Origin: a virus
Direction: 5' to 3' (one strand)
DNA length: 64,000 nt
Virus record (IMG/VR): IMGVR_UViG_3300042465_005589
Span: 205,741 to 269,740 of that record
The notes under the pieces are model-generated. The model made no database searches and was not told the DNA's origin. It saw only the letters and a program-made list of their open reading frames with translations. Shown here piece by piece: positions 22,308 to 31,760 of this stretch (its first letter is position 1; each line of letters begins with the position of its first letter). Made by a program: the position numbers and the translations under genes.

Positions 22308-24551
22308 ATGATATATTATTTTCAAACATGTTGTGTCAAATTTAACGAATCCGACAATTATTTCGGAGTAAATGACATTACATTAATATTACCTATTTTA
22401 GGGGAAGTTTATTCTATTGAAACCCTTTCATTTAGTGGGTGCGCTTATTTAATATCAGGACCAATCCCATCAGGGTCGTTAATTTACGCAGGGAATAAAA
22501 CTATCTCAACATTATATAACGATTGTCAAGATTGTTTGGATAACGCTTATGGTTGTTTTCCTCCTCCTCCTCCACAGCCAGCAATTAGTTATATTCAATC
22601 CAATGAATGTGATGTAATTACATTATTTCCAATGACTGTTGAATGTGATGTTATTAATCCTTCAACTGCAGGTAGTCGTGATGGTAGAGCATCTATATCT
22701 ATAACAGGAGGAACACCTCCATATACAGTTACTTGGGGTGATGGTAGTATTTCACCTGCTATCATGGATTTACAATCGGGTTCATATCCAGCAACTATTG
22801 TTGATTATTATGGTGATTTTACCGCCAATACAATATGCGTATTAACAGGACCAACCGCAACACCAACACCTACATTAACCAAAACCCCAACACTAACACC
22901 AACACCAACACTAACGGTTACACCAACATTAACTAGAACTCCAACACTAACACCTACATTAACTACAACACCTACGGTTACACCTACATTAACACCTACA
23001 TTAACATCAGGAATACCACCAACACCAACAATTACCCAAACTATAACACCTACATTGACTATAACACCTACATTAACCAAAACACCAACACCTACCCCAA
23101 CACCAACAATAACAATAACACCAGAAGTACCATCATACAACGAAACATTCACAATGATTGCAAGAAGTTTGAATAGTTTTGCCCCTGTTAGTGGTTTTGA
23201 ATTTAGAATTGACGCATCACTGCCATTTAGAATTGTTTGGGGTGATGGTAATACAGATAATTACCCTTCAGGTATTAATTATATATCACACATATATTCA
23301 ACACCTTATACTGGAAATATATTAATTCAAACATCAAATTTAACATCTATAACCCAAATTATACCTAAAAATGTTAACCCTCAAATAAATGAGAATAGTG
23401 TTAGATATTTAGAAATTGAAACTTCTCAATTAAATCTTTTAGATGGGTTAGTTGGAATGGGTGACGGTAATGGACTAAATTATTTTTTATCAGGTGATAT
23501 AAGTTTATTACCGACAACATTATTATCATTAATTTCACGGTGGTCTAATTGTTCAGGTAATATTGCAAATTTACCACCTAATATACAATATTTTCATATT
23601 AATTTGTTCTTTAATAATTATCCAAACCAATTAAATACTATTTCAGGAAATGTTTCTAATTTACCAACAACATTAAAAACTATTATTTTAGGTGGTATAA
23701 ATACCATAACAGGTAATATAAATAATATTCCTTGCCCATCACTTGAAAAAATTATGATTGCTGGTTCAAACACTATTACCGGTGATATATCATTAATGTC
23801 GACACCTAATTTAGATACCATAAATATATATGGTAATAACACAATATTTGGTGATTTAGGCGGATTATCAAATAGTGTTATGGATATAAGATTGGCTGGT
23901 GGAAATACTGTTACTGGTGATATATCAACATTACCAACAAGTTTATCACACATTTATGTTGAAGGTACTAATACTCTTTATGGTAATATTAACACATTAA
24001 ACTATTCAATATTATCAACTTTACAAATTTATGGAAATAATAATATTACTGGTAATATTAGTTCATTAAATTTAAAACTAGGAGCGATTTTTGAGTTAAA
24101 GGGTAACAATACATTAACTGGTAATATTGGTAGTATAGGTAGTACTTATAACTATAACCAACTAGCTATATACGGTAACAACACAATTTATGGTAATATT
24201 CAAGATTTACCTTCTAATTCAAAAAATGTTAGAATACAAGGTAATAACGTCATTTCAGGTGATTTATCATTAGTTCATTTAAATATCCAATATTTATATA
24301 TATACGGTAACAACACAATATCAGTATTCTCAAATAGTACAAGAATTTTTACAGATTTAAGAATAATTGAAATAGTGGGAAGCGGCTTTAATAGTACTAA
24401 TGTTGATAAATTATTAACAAGTTATGCTAATTCAACTTGGGTTAGTAGTAAATTATTAAAAATAAAAGGCACATCATCACCTAAATACACAAACACTTCA
24501 TCATACAACACACTTCAAACAACAAAAGGAGTGGGAATAACAATATCATAA
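22308..24551 (+). CDS. Appendage protein with SprB-like domain, Pro-Thr linker and LRR-like repeats
   Basis: The 747-residue protein has an N-terminal domain (1-85) and a Pro-rich PPPPPQP stretch. A SprB/PKD-like unit follows (about 120-180, ISITGGTPPYTVTWGDGS), then a TPTLTPTP linker (about 183-275), a second beta domain with IVWGDGN, and from about 370 to 700 a run of 22-25 residue units built on NNTITGNI and SL-x-x-LPTSL, which looks like a leucine-rich-repeat or beta-helix solenoid. Such solenoids commonly bind ligands. A receptor-binding or decoration role on the virion is likely. It ends one base before the next ATG. Confidence 0.78.
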   Translation: MIYYFQTCCVKFNESDNYFGVNDITLILPILGEVYSIETLSFSGCAYLISGPIPSGSLIYAGNKTISTLYNDCQDCLDNAYGCFPPPPPQPAISYIQSNECDVITLFPMTVECDVINPSTAGSRDGRASISITGGTPPYTVTWGDGSISPAIMDLQSGSYPATIVDYYGDFTANTICVLTGPTATPTPTLTKTPTLTPTPTLTVTPTLTRTPTLTPTLTTTPTVTPTLTPTLTSGIPPTPTITQTITPTLTITPTLTKTPTPTPTPTITITPEVPSYNETFTMIARSLNSFAPVSGFEFRIDASLPFRIVWGDGNTDNYPSGINYISHIYSTPYTGNILIQTSNLTSITQIIPKNVNPQINENSVRYLEIETSQLNLLDGLVGMGDGNGLNYFLSGDISLLPTTLLSLISRWSNCSGNIANLPPNIQYFHINLFFNNYPNQLNTISGNVSNLPTTLKTIILGGINTITGNINNIPCPSLEKIMIAGSNTITGDISLMSTPNLDTINIYGNNTIFGDLGGLSNSVMDIRLAGGNTVTGDISTLPTSLSHIYVEGTNTLYGNINTLNYSILSTLQIYGNNNITGNISSLNLKLGAIFELKGNNTLTGNIGSIGSTYNYNQLAIYGNNTIYGNIQDLPSNSKNVRIQGNNVISGDLSLVHLNIQYLYIYGNNTISVFSNSTRIFTDLRIIEIVGSGFNSTNVDKLLTSYANSTWVSSKLLKIKGTSSPKYTNTSSYNTLQTTKGVGITIS
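22856..23130 (+). repeat. Pro-Thr-Leu linker repeats
   Basis: About 270 bases of ACACCNACANTNACN units code for TPTLTPTLT tracts. They separate an SprB-like domain from the solenoid part. Confidence 0.8.
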
Positions 24552-24552
24552 A

Positions 24553-25578
24553 ATGGAATATAATTTTTGTCTAAATATTAGTATTAATAACTTACAAATT
24601 CATTTTAACCCAAATGGATTAGATGTTAATGGATATAATCAATGGGTATCTGATGATTACACATATTCAATTAATTGGGACACCTCATTAAGTAGATGGA
24701 AATTGAATGGTGGTAATCTAACTTATTTGGTGTTTTCTTCTTTACCATCTTCTGTACCCCCTCTTAACTCTTGGTATGTATTAGGTGCTAACGGAACTGT
24801 TTATGCTAACGAAGGTGTTTGTAATCCATTAGGTATTAATTCATTAACCTATAGTGTTAATCAACCAATATGTTCATGTGATGGTAATTTAATGGTAACT
24901 GTTTCAGGTGGTTACCCACCATATCAATATTCAATTGATAATGGTGTTACGTATTATAATTCACCAATGTTTAGTCAATTATGTTCAGGAATTTATAGCG
25001 TTAAAGTTATTGATGTAAGTGGAAACACTAATAGTGATAATGTAACATTAAATGAACCTACACCACCAACAGTTTATAGTGTAAAATTAACAACAACATC
25101 AACAAATCCGGTTAATAATAATACAACGTTGACTAATCAATATACAACAACGGTTAGTGTATCACCTGAATTACCAAGTGGTACTGTAATCAATTTTAAC
25201 ATATCACACAATAACAAATTTTACTATTCTCCAAGTGGTATAACTGCAAGTTTGGTTACTAGTAGTGCCTTATATAAAAATGATAATTTAATACTAACCA
25301 CATCAAACGGTACTGTAACATCAGATGCAAATTTTAATACAATTCAAGGATGTCAAAACTTAATAAAGTATTTAGATTTCTATACCGAAACTTGGAACTC
25401 ATTAACCTTTACAAATTCAGATTCAATTGTTATTAACACGGTTACAACAATAACTAACAATGGACCATTAACACCTTGTACGTATACATTAAGTGAGGAC
25501 TTATATAATATATACAACGCAACTATAAGTGGTTGTGGATGTTGTGTAGTAGAAATTATTAACGTTAATCAAAAATAA
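24553..25578 (+). CDS. Appendage protein with SprB-type repeat
   Basis: The 341-residue protein has an N-terminal beta domain (1-95, FCLNISINNLQIHFNPNG). One SprB-type unit follows at about 98-170 (VSGGYPPYQYSIDNGVTYY, then LCSGIYSVKVIDVSGN), then a Thr/Asn-rich beta domain and a Cys-rich end (ISGCGCCVVEI). SprB repeats are best known from the gliding adhesin of Flavobacterium. It starts one base after the previous stop and is part of the fibre set. Exact function is unknown. Confidence 0.78.
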   Translation: MEYNFCLNISINNLQIHFNPNGLDVNGYNQWVSDDYTYSINWDTSLSRWKLNGGNLTYLVFSSLPSSVPPLNSWYVLGANGTVYANEGVCNPLGINSLTYSVNQPICSCDGNLMVTVSGGYPPYQYSIDNGVTYYNSPMFSQLCSGIYSVKVIDVSGNTNSDNVTLNEPTPPTVYSVKLTTTSTNPVNNNTTLTNQYTTTVSVSPELPSGTVINFNISHNNKFYYSPSGITASLVTSSALYKNDNLILTTSNGTVTSDANFNTIQGCQNLIKYLDFYTETWNSLTFTNSDSIVINTVTTITNNGPLTPCTYTLSEDLYNIYNATISGCGCCVVEIINVNQK

Positions 25579-25591
25579 AAAAAAATAAGAA

Positions 25592-25599
25592 TATTTATA
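25592..25599 (+). promoter_or_regulatory. TATTTATA late-type box before the tail-collar-like gene
   Basis: An exact TATTTATA ends 4 bases before the ATG at 25604. Only A-rich sequence lies upstream and no TTG is seen at the -33 distance. A leaderless start is predicted. Confidence 0.5.
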
Positions 25600-25603
25600 T
25601 CAC

Positions 25604-28069
25604 ATGGGATACATATTAAAAAATACACAAGGTTTACTTAGTACAAGACTAACTGATACCGGAAGACAAAAATTATCACAGGGTAGTTTTAATATCTCTT
25701 ATTTTCAAGTAGGAGATAGTGAGGTTTCTTACAATACATTAACAGGAACGTCATACAACCAATTTACCACAAAAATTCTTGAACCAGCCTTTAACGCTCA
25801 AAATTCGACAGGAGCACCTGAATATAACAAACAAAACGTTAAATACCCATACTATATTGATGGAATAACAGGTAACACTTATGGAATCCCATACATGGCG
25901 TCTATCCCTCAATCGGTATATAATAGAGCCGCAATGAGAGGATTTTTCACCGGAGACACAACCGCAACAACTTTCACATGGAGCGCATTAACAAATAGCC
26001 AATATACAATTAATTCTAACTATCTCGTAGATATGTCTACATTAACGGGTGGTAGTGTTATTCAATTAGTATATTCAGGGTGTAATTCAAATATTGTAAG
26101 ATTACCATCTATTGGTGACTTTGTTACAATATATTATGATGGTCAAGGAGAATACAATTGTTATTGTGAACCAGGATTAACACCTACCCCAACCTATACC
26201 CCAACATCAACTTACCAAGTCACTAATACACCAACACCAACTCCAACACCAACATATACAGGATGTGAAACACCAACTCCAACACCAACCCCAACAATAA
26301 GTTGTTCTACAACACCTGTACCTACCCCAACACCACCAAATTGTGAGATGTCAATGAGTAGTTGTTATTCAATCTTAACTTATAAAATTGTAGATATTTG
26401 TAACGGTAACTATACATTAGATAGACCTACACCTGATTTTTCAAACTTTTCAAGTGGATGTTTTGCCAGAGTATTAGTATATCCGCCAAACATGACAACA
26501 TTATATGACAGTATCACACCTAACTCACATTGGAATCAAAATGTTATTAATTTTGAATCTTTATGTAGTACAGATGAATCAGATGTTAAAATTTGGAATA
26601 TGAACATTCCCTGGTCTGAAGACCCTGCCGGTTTATATAATTCAACATATAAAGGTTATCCTTACTTTGGTTCGGCGTCTTATATGGGTAGTAAAGAATA
26701 CTTTGGATATATGTCCGATAGTGGTCAAACAGATACTGGAGTTGTTTATTACTATAACTCATTTGACGAGACAGTAGTTGTTCAACCTAGTGAACAAAAA
26801 TCTATAGCAATTATTCATTATACTAATCAAGCGATTGATTTCTTTTATGGTGAAAAATTCGCCTTTGAACCTTACGACCCGGCAAACCCTTCTGATACAA
26901 CAGGAGAAGCCCGCAATTTTAGATTACACTTGCCGTGGTTAATGTGGCATAAAAATCCAAATTGTTGTAAAGGTCAAACATTTTGGGTTGACCCACCAGG
27001 ATTTGATGAATATCTATTATTCCAACCATATTACATTGAGTCAACTAAAAATAGTGATATGAATACTCCCGGTATTAGATATTACCAACTATGGGACACT
27101 AATGCGAATGATAATGGATTACCAAGTAGAATCGGTAAAGTATTCCCTGATTCACAAATTATTGTAATTGATGATGAAGAAATTATTGCCGCTATGTCTT
27201 ACAAGTCAAATCGTAATTGGACATTACCGGCACCTAAGGTTTCATTAACAACACCAAATACTTGTGTGGTTGAAAATAATCAACCTGTTGTAAAAGGTAT
27301 TTTAAGTGCTAACACTGAATATATGTACGTTACTTACAGATTTAGTAATACCGATATTTTTACAAATTCATTACACTGTAATTATTATACTAAAATTCAA
27401 GGACCTAACATTGATTGTGGTTCAGTTGCGTCACAAAACGTTTCCATTAGATTTGGTGCGGAATTCCCTTGTTTAAATCAACCTGTTGTTATCCCAACAA
27501 CTACAACAACAACTACAACAACCACAACATTATGTCCATCATGTGATATAATAACAGGGTTCTACGCAGACACATTACAAATTATTTGTCAAAAAGTTAT
27601 TGGTACAAGTAGACCTGACCCAGCTGAATGGAAAATTATTGATTTTACCTCACAGATAAGCGCAACAACAATTAATGGATATCTAACCGTAGATAGTTTA
27701 ACAGGAACCACATTTACAATCACTGAAGAAAACTACGCAGCCGCTGACGATTATGATTTAAACGATTTTATTCCATTAGTACCTAACGGAACAACAACAC
27801 CTTCATTAAATTTTGGAGATGAATATTATTTCTATGGTTCATTAGAAACCGATATCCAAGCAACCATTTATGAAATGAAATATAAAATAAATCTTGGACA
27901 AGCCGAGTTTCAATCAACCTCAAACCCTACATGGACTAAGGGGACAAATTCATATATTACAGAAATTGGTCTTTACGATTCTGATATGAACCTTATGATT
28001 GTATCAAAGCTACAATCCCCTGTATTAAGACAAGGTATTCAACAGTTTTTAGTTAAATTTGATTTCTAA
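25604..28069 (+). CDS. Tail-collar-like fibre protein with Pro-Thr and poly-Thr linkers
   Basis: The 821-residue protein starts with a segment like phage tail-collar fibre N-termini (LLSTRLTDTGRQKLSQG, then FQVGDSEVSYN), which in other phages attach the fibre to the baseplate. A TPTPTPTP linker follows at about 193-245, then a large central domain (to about 625), a poly-Thr linker (about 630-643), and a C-terminal domain ending with ITEIGLYDSDMNLMIVSKL, which matches the E-I-G-L-Y/F-D motif of the tail-collar family. The split of the collar family motifs to the two ends suggests a large insertion. It has its own late-type box. Confidence 0.8.
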   Translation: MGYILKNTQGLLSTRLTDTGRQKLSQGSFNISYFQVGDSEVSYNTLTGTSYNQFTTKILEPAFNAQNSTGAPEYNKQNVKYPYYIDGITGNTYGIPYMASIPQSVYNRAAMRGFFTGDTTATTFTWSALTNSQYTINSNYLVDMSTLTGGSVIQLVYSGCNSNIVRLPSIGDFVTIYYDGQGEYNCYCEPGLTPTPTYTPTSTYQVTNTPTPTPTPTYTGCETPTPTPTPTISCSTTPVPTPTPPNCEMSMSSCYSILTYKIVDICNGNYTLDRPTPDFSNFSSGCFARVLVYPPNMTTLYDSITPNSHWNQNVINFESLCSTDESDVKIWNMNIPWSEDPAGLYNSTYKGYPYFGSASYMGSKEYFGYMSDSGQTDTGVVYYYNSFDETVVVQPSEQKSIAIIHYTNQAIDFFYGEKFAFEPYDPANPSDTTGEARNFRLHLPWLMWHKNPNCCKGQTFWVDPPGFDEYLLFQPYYIESTKNSDMNTPGIRYYQLWDTNANDNGLPSRIGKVFPDSQIIVIDDEEIIAAMSYKSNRNWTLPAPKVSLTTPNTCVVENNQPVVKGILSANTEYMYVTYRFSNTDIFTNSLHCNYYTKIQGPNIDCGSVASQNVSIRFGAEFPCLNQPVVIPTTTTTTTTTTTLCPSCDIITGFYADTLQIICQKVIGTSRPDPAEWKIIDFTSQISATTINGYLTVDSLTGTTFTITEENYAAADDYDLNDFIPLVPNGTTTPSLNFGDEYYFYGSLETDIQATIYEMKYKINLGQAEFQSTSNPTWTKGTNSYITEIGLYDSDMNLMIVSKLQSPVLRQGIQQFLVKFDF
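26178..26340 (+). repeat. Pro-Thr linker repeats in the tail-collar-like gene
   Basis: CCAACACC-type units code for TPTPTPTPT tracts, with two Cys-containing interruptions. A separate run of ACA/ACT codons at about 27490-27530 codes a poly-Thr linker. Confidence 0.75.
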
Positions 28070-28075
28070 TAAAAT

Positions 28076-28675
28076 ATGAAAAAAACACTTAAAGAAAGTC
28101 CTAAAGTATTAGGACTTGATGTTTCAACTAAAACTATTGGTTGGGCATTATTTGATATACAAAGTAGAGAATTACTCGAATTAACACATATATCTCCCGT
28201 ACCAAAACCAAAAGAAGAAAACAAAATAAAAGAGTTACTTCTAAAAGGAGAAATTTTCAGAAGTAAACTTTTAGAATACAAAGATATGGGTATCACTAAA
28301 GTAATTATCGAGGAACCTTTATTAAACTCAAACAATGTTTATACAGTTCAAACGTTATTAAGATTCAACACTTTAATTACAAAAGAAATATATGACGTTT
28401 TAGGTGTAGTACCTGATTTCATATCAACATACAATTCTCGTAAGTTCGCCTTTCCGGAATTAACTCAATTAAATGATAAAGGTAAATACGTACTATTTGG
28501 AGGTCTTCCTAAAGACATTGATAAGAAAATGATTATATGGGACCTAATTGCAAAAAGAGAACCTCAAATCACTTGGTTATACACAAGAAACAATACCCTT
28601 AAAAAAGAAAACTTTGACCAAACAGATGCTTATTGTTGTGTTATAGGTCATATGAAACAAGAAAAAATATGGTAA
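28076..28675 (+). CDS. RuvC-like Holliday junction resolvase
   Basis: The 199-residue protein has the RNase H fold signature of RuvC-type resolvases: GLDVSTKTIGWALFD with catalytic Asp15, VIIEEPL with Glu79/Glu80, and NFDQTDAYCC with Asp181/Asp184 near the end. These acids hold two Mg ions that cut branched DNA. In T4 the unrelated endonuclease VII removes branches before packaging; this enzyme probably fills that role. It is the last gene of the plus-strand island, 6 bases after the fibre gene, and is followed by a strong terminator. A related nuclease acting on other structures is the alternative. Confidence 0.88.
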   Translation: MKKTLKESPKVLGLDVSTKTIGWALFDIQSRELLELTHISPVPKPKEENKIKELLLKGEIFRSKLLEYKDMGITKVIIEEPLLNSNNVYTVQTLLRFNTLITKEIYDVLGVVPDFISTYNSRKFAFPELTQLNDKGKYVLFGGLPKDIDKKMIIWDLIAKREPQITWLYTRNNTLKKENFDQTDAYCCVIGHMKQEKIW

Positions 28676-28678
28676 AAT

Positions 28679-28708
28679 AAAAAACCCCTCTTAACGGAGG
28701 GGTTTTTT
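28679..28708. terminator. Bidirectional intrinsic terminator between convergent genes
   Basis: A perfect 12-bp stem (A6CCCCTC with GAGGGGT6) and a 6-base loop fill the 34-base gap between the resolvase gene and the SprB-repeat gene. A/T tracts on both sides let it work in both directions. Confidence 0.92.
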
Positions 28709-28709
28709 A

Positions 28710-31700
28710 TTATTGACATACTCCTGAATTTACATGAATTTCTAATGTTGATGTTGCTGCAACAGTAACATTATAAAATTGAACTTGATAATAACCGGGA
28801 GTTGTAATTGGGGCGATTTCACTCGCATAAAGTGAAGCATCCACATATAATAAAACACATTGTGAGTTTGCCACACTAGATAAGAGTGTCACAGTTAAAT
28901 TTTGATTAACTAACCCTAATTGAGCACCCAATAAAGGATTTGACACAGTTACTGGGAAACTATATGAACTATCATATAGATAAAACGTCTGTGGTTGGAT
29001 ATTTGTAACTTGAGATTCTTCTTTTTGAATACTAACAAGGAAATTTCTTGGTTTTTCAATATTAATATCACTCTCACATTCTAGACAACAATCTTCAGAT
29101 GAATAAATTGTATTACTAATTGTTGTGAAATAATTAGTATTATAAATCTGAACATTTAATTGAGGTGGTAATGTTGGTTCTCCATTATAAATATTTTTTA
29201 ATTTCCAACACGATACATCACCTCTAACGTCAGTAGAACTAAATCCATCACCAATTAATAAATTAGGTAATACTAATATAGGTTGTAATATATAATATGG
29301 CTCACCATCCTCTCCAAGAATACACGATGCGTATAAATACCACAATGGTAATGGTGTTGGTGTAACCGTTGGTGTAACAGTTATTGTTGGCGTAACAGTT
29401 ATTGTTGGTGTAACAGTTGGGGTTGATGTAGGGGTTGGTGTTAATGTTAATGTTGGAGTTATAGTTGGCGTTACAGTTATTGTTGGTGTTGGAGGTAATC
29501 CAGGTGTCCACGTCGGGGTTAATGTTGGTGTAACAGTTAATGTTGGTGTCACAGTTAATGTTGGAGTTATAGTTAAAGTTGGTGTTATAGTTATTGTTGG
29601 TGTTGGTGTAGGAGCTAAACCACAATATTGACATGAGATATTATACTCAATAAACACATTAACATTAACATCTGTTGCTACCAAATATTGTTCTTCACAT
29701 TTTGCAATTATTTGAATCCCATTATTTAATGGGTCAATATTAACTTGAGCAACTTGGTCAAAACTTTCTAATAAAGCAACTAAAGCGTTAAAATATTCTT
29801 CATCAGTTGGATAATGGTTTAAAGCATAACTTGTATAAAATTCTGAAGTTTCTGTTACACTACCAATAGTTGCAACAATATTAAAGATTGCTTGATTAAG
29901 TAAACAATTAGTATAACCGGAAGTTAAATCATAATAACCCTCATTTAACATTTCTTTTGGACCTTTTTTAACTAATTCGTTAATATTTTCAAAATCACTA
30001 TTACAAATATTAAACGTTTGAAATGATGATATTGAATCAAATCCATCAATTATCACTTGTCTAATTTTAACACATCCATCACTATCTGTCACTTGTAAAC
30101 TATAAGTTCCAGCACTTAAGCTATTTAAATAATACCCTGTCTGCCCATTTACATTATTACTCCATAATAAAGTAAAAGGTGGTGCACCATTTGTAATATA
30201 TGCAGATACCGTACCATCATTACCATTATTGGCATCAGTACTAGATAATAAAAAATCAACATTTTCAGAGGTATCAATTACAAAATTAATAATTTGTGCA
30301 CAACCCGGAACCGCATCATCAATTTCTGCTGCGTACACACCTGAAAATAAATTATTAAATGTCGTTGCACTAGTTTGAATTATTTGTAATTCACTACCAA
30401 TATTAACGGTATAAGGTGGTGTACCACCTGAAATACTAATCTCCACTGAACCATTTTGTAAATCACAAGTTGTACCTGTTGTACTCGCACTTAAAGTAAA
30501 AGGTGACGTAGATACTATTGTATATGAATTAGTATATACACAAGCACCATTATCAGATATTGTTAAATCGTAAGTATCAGCCGCCAAATTAGTAAATTGC
30601 CAAACAGAAGAATTAGTTACTTGTGTTTGAGTGTCTCCATTTGAATTTACTAGTGTATATGTGTAAGGAGATTGACCACCTAATAGAGTCATTTTTATTT
30701 TTCCATTATTTCCACAATCCGCATTAATTGTGTCAATAGTAATAATTGAAAACCCATTTGGCGTTAAGACCGATATTGACCCAACAACAGAACATAAAGC
30801 AGCATCAGTCACTTTTATAGAAAATAATCCTGAACCAATATTTTGAAAAGTTTGTGAAGAACTAAATGAAACATTAATTTGACCTGTAGACGCAGAATAA
30901 TAATATGGTCCTGTCCCTCCTGATATAGTTACCGTAACTTCACCATCAGATGAAAAACAAGACGGTGGTACGCTCGTTAAAATTGCCGCAACACCTAATG
31001 CCGGTACCAACCCTACTGTCGCACTTTGAGATAACGTACAATTAGTACTATCGGTTATAGTTACACTATACGTACCATTTGTTAACCCTGTAATAAAGTC
31101 AGTTGTTTCGTTATTTGACCATAAATAAGTAAACGGTGGGTTACCTGTTAAACCCGTCACATATATTTTACCAGATTCAACGCTATTACACCCCGAATCT
31201 TCAACAACATAAAAACCCCAAGTAAGAGATGATGACGATTTTATAATAATAGTTTCTGACATTCCTGTACAACCTCCACCATCATCGGCAACAACATAAT
31301 AAATACCTGGCGATAACGCCGGTGGGGTTGTGAATGTATTATAACCCGTTGTAGCAGATGTTACAAACCCTGTTAATGTATTATATAAATAAAAATCAGC
31401 AGAACCATAGAAACTACTTGTTTGAGCCGTCAACGCCCCATTATTAAAACTACAGGTAGTATTTTGTTGACCTATAATACTTACACATGTACCACTAGAA
31501 ATATTAACATTTACCGGTAAGACATTTTGAGATGGTGATGAACAAGAATCGATAACATTAAAGGTATATGTACCCGCAGATAATGTTGTTGCGGTATATC
31601 CTGTCACACCAGAACCTAACGCTATTGTCCCTAAAGCGGGACTTATCCATTGTATAGTATAATCCGGAGCAGTACCGTAGATATCTACACTAAAAACCCC

Positions 31701-31760
31701 TGAGTTTGTATTTGAACAATCTCCCGTTATACTTAAATTTACACTTAAACTACAAGCCAT
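28710..31760 (-). CDS. SprB-repeat adhesin-like virion protein
   Basis: The 1016-residue protein has a series of roughly 75-85 residue SprB/Ig-like units in residues 1-560, each with a GG-x-PPYT or similar strand, a W-x-N turn and an AGTYxxxVTD ending (for example SISGGTPPYTVNIGS and LSAGTYSLQVTDSDGC). A domain at about 565-705 follows that resembles the C-terminus of the neighbouring protein, then a TPTLTPT linker (about 708-805) and a C-terminal domain with SEDCCLECESD. It starts at an ATG sharing one base with the previous stop. It is probably a fibre or baseplate-attached adhesin that meets the host surface. Confidence 0.82.
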   Translation of the reverse strand: MACSLSVNLSITGDCSNTNSGVFSVDIYGTAPDYTIQWISPALGTIALGSGVTGYTATTLSAGTYTFNVIDSCSSPSQNVLPVNVNISSGTCVSIIGQQNTTCSFNNGALTAQTSSFYGSADFYLYNTLTGFVTSATTGYNTFTTPPALSPGIYYVVADDGGGCTGMSETIIIKSSSSLTWGFYVVEDSGCNSVESGKIYVTGLTGNPPFTYLWSNNETTDFITGLTNGTYSVTITDSTNCTLSQSATVGLVPALGVAAILTSVPPSCFSSDGEVTVTISGGTGPYYYSASTGQINVSFSSSQTFQNIGSGLFSIKVTDAALCSVVGSISVLTPNGFSIITIDTINADCGNNGKIKMTLLGGQSPYTYTLVNSNGDTQTQVTNSSVWQFTNLAADTYDLTISDNGACVYTNSYTIVSTSPFTLSASTTGTTCDLQNGSVEISISGGTPPYTVNIGSELQIIQTSATTFNNLFSGVYAAEIDDAVPGCAQIINFVIDTSENVDFLLSSTDANNGNDGTVSAYITNGAPPFTLLWSNNVNGQTGYYLNSLSAGTYSLQVTDSDGCVKIRQVIIDGFDSISSFQTFNICNSDFENINELVKKGPKEMLNEGYYDLTSGYTNCLLNQAIFNIVATIGSVTETSEFYTSYALNHYPTDEEYFNALVALLESFDQVAQVNIDPLNNGIQIIAKCEEQYLVATDVNVNVFIEYNISCQYCGLAPTPTPTITITPTLTITPTLTVTPTLTVTPTLTPTWTPGLPPTPTITVTPTITPTLTLTPTPTSTPTVTPTITVTPTITVTPTVTPTPLPLWYLYASCILGEDGEPYYILQPILVLPNLLIGDGFSSTDVRGDVSCWKLKNIYNGEPTLPPQLNVQIYNTNYFTTISNTIYSSEDCCLECESDINIEKPRNFLVSIQKEESQVTNIQPQTFYLYDSSYSFPVTVSNPLLGAQLGLVNQNLTVTLLSSVANSQCVLLYVDASLYASEIAPITTPGYYQVQFYNVTVAATSTLEIHVNSGVCQ
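29345..29625 (-). repeat. Pro-Thr linker repeats in the SprB-repeat gene
   Basis: On the minus strand ACNCCNACN units code for ITPTLTVTPTLT tracts over about 280 bases, the fourth such block in the window. Confidence 0.8.

Noticed and set aside
22808-23152. Minus-strand Val/Gly-rich frame opposite a Pro-Thr linker
   Set aside because: It is an antisense shadow of TP repeats, with no start context or box of its own. The same holds for the minus frames inside the beta-roll fibre.
29302-29634. Asn/Thr-rich minus frame in the linker of the SprB-repeat gene
   Set aside because: It is an alternative-frame shadow of the same repeats inside a long, well-supported gene.
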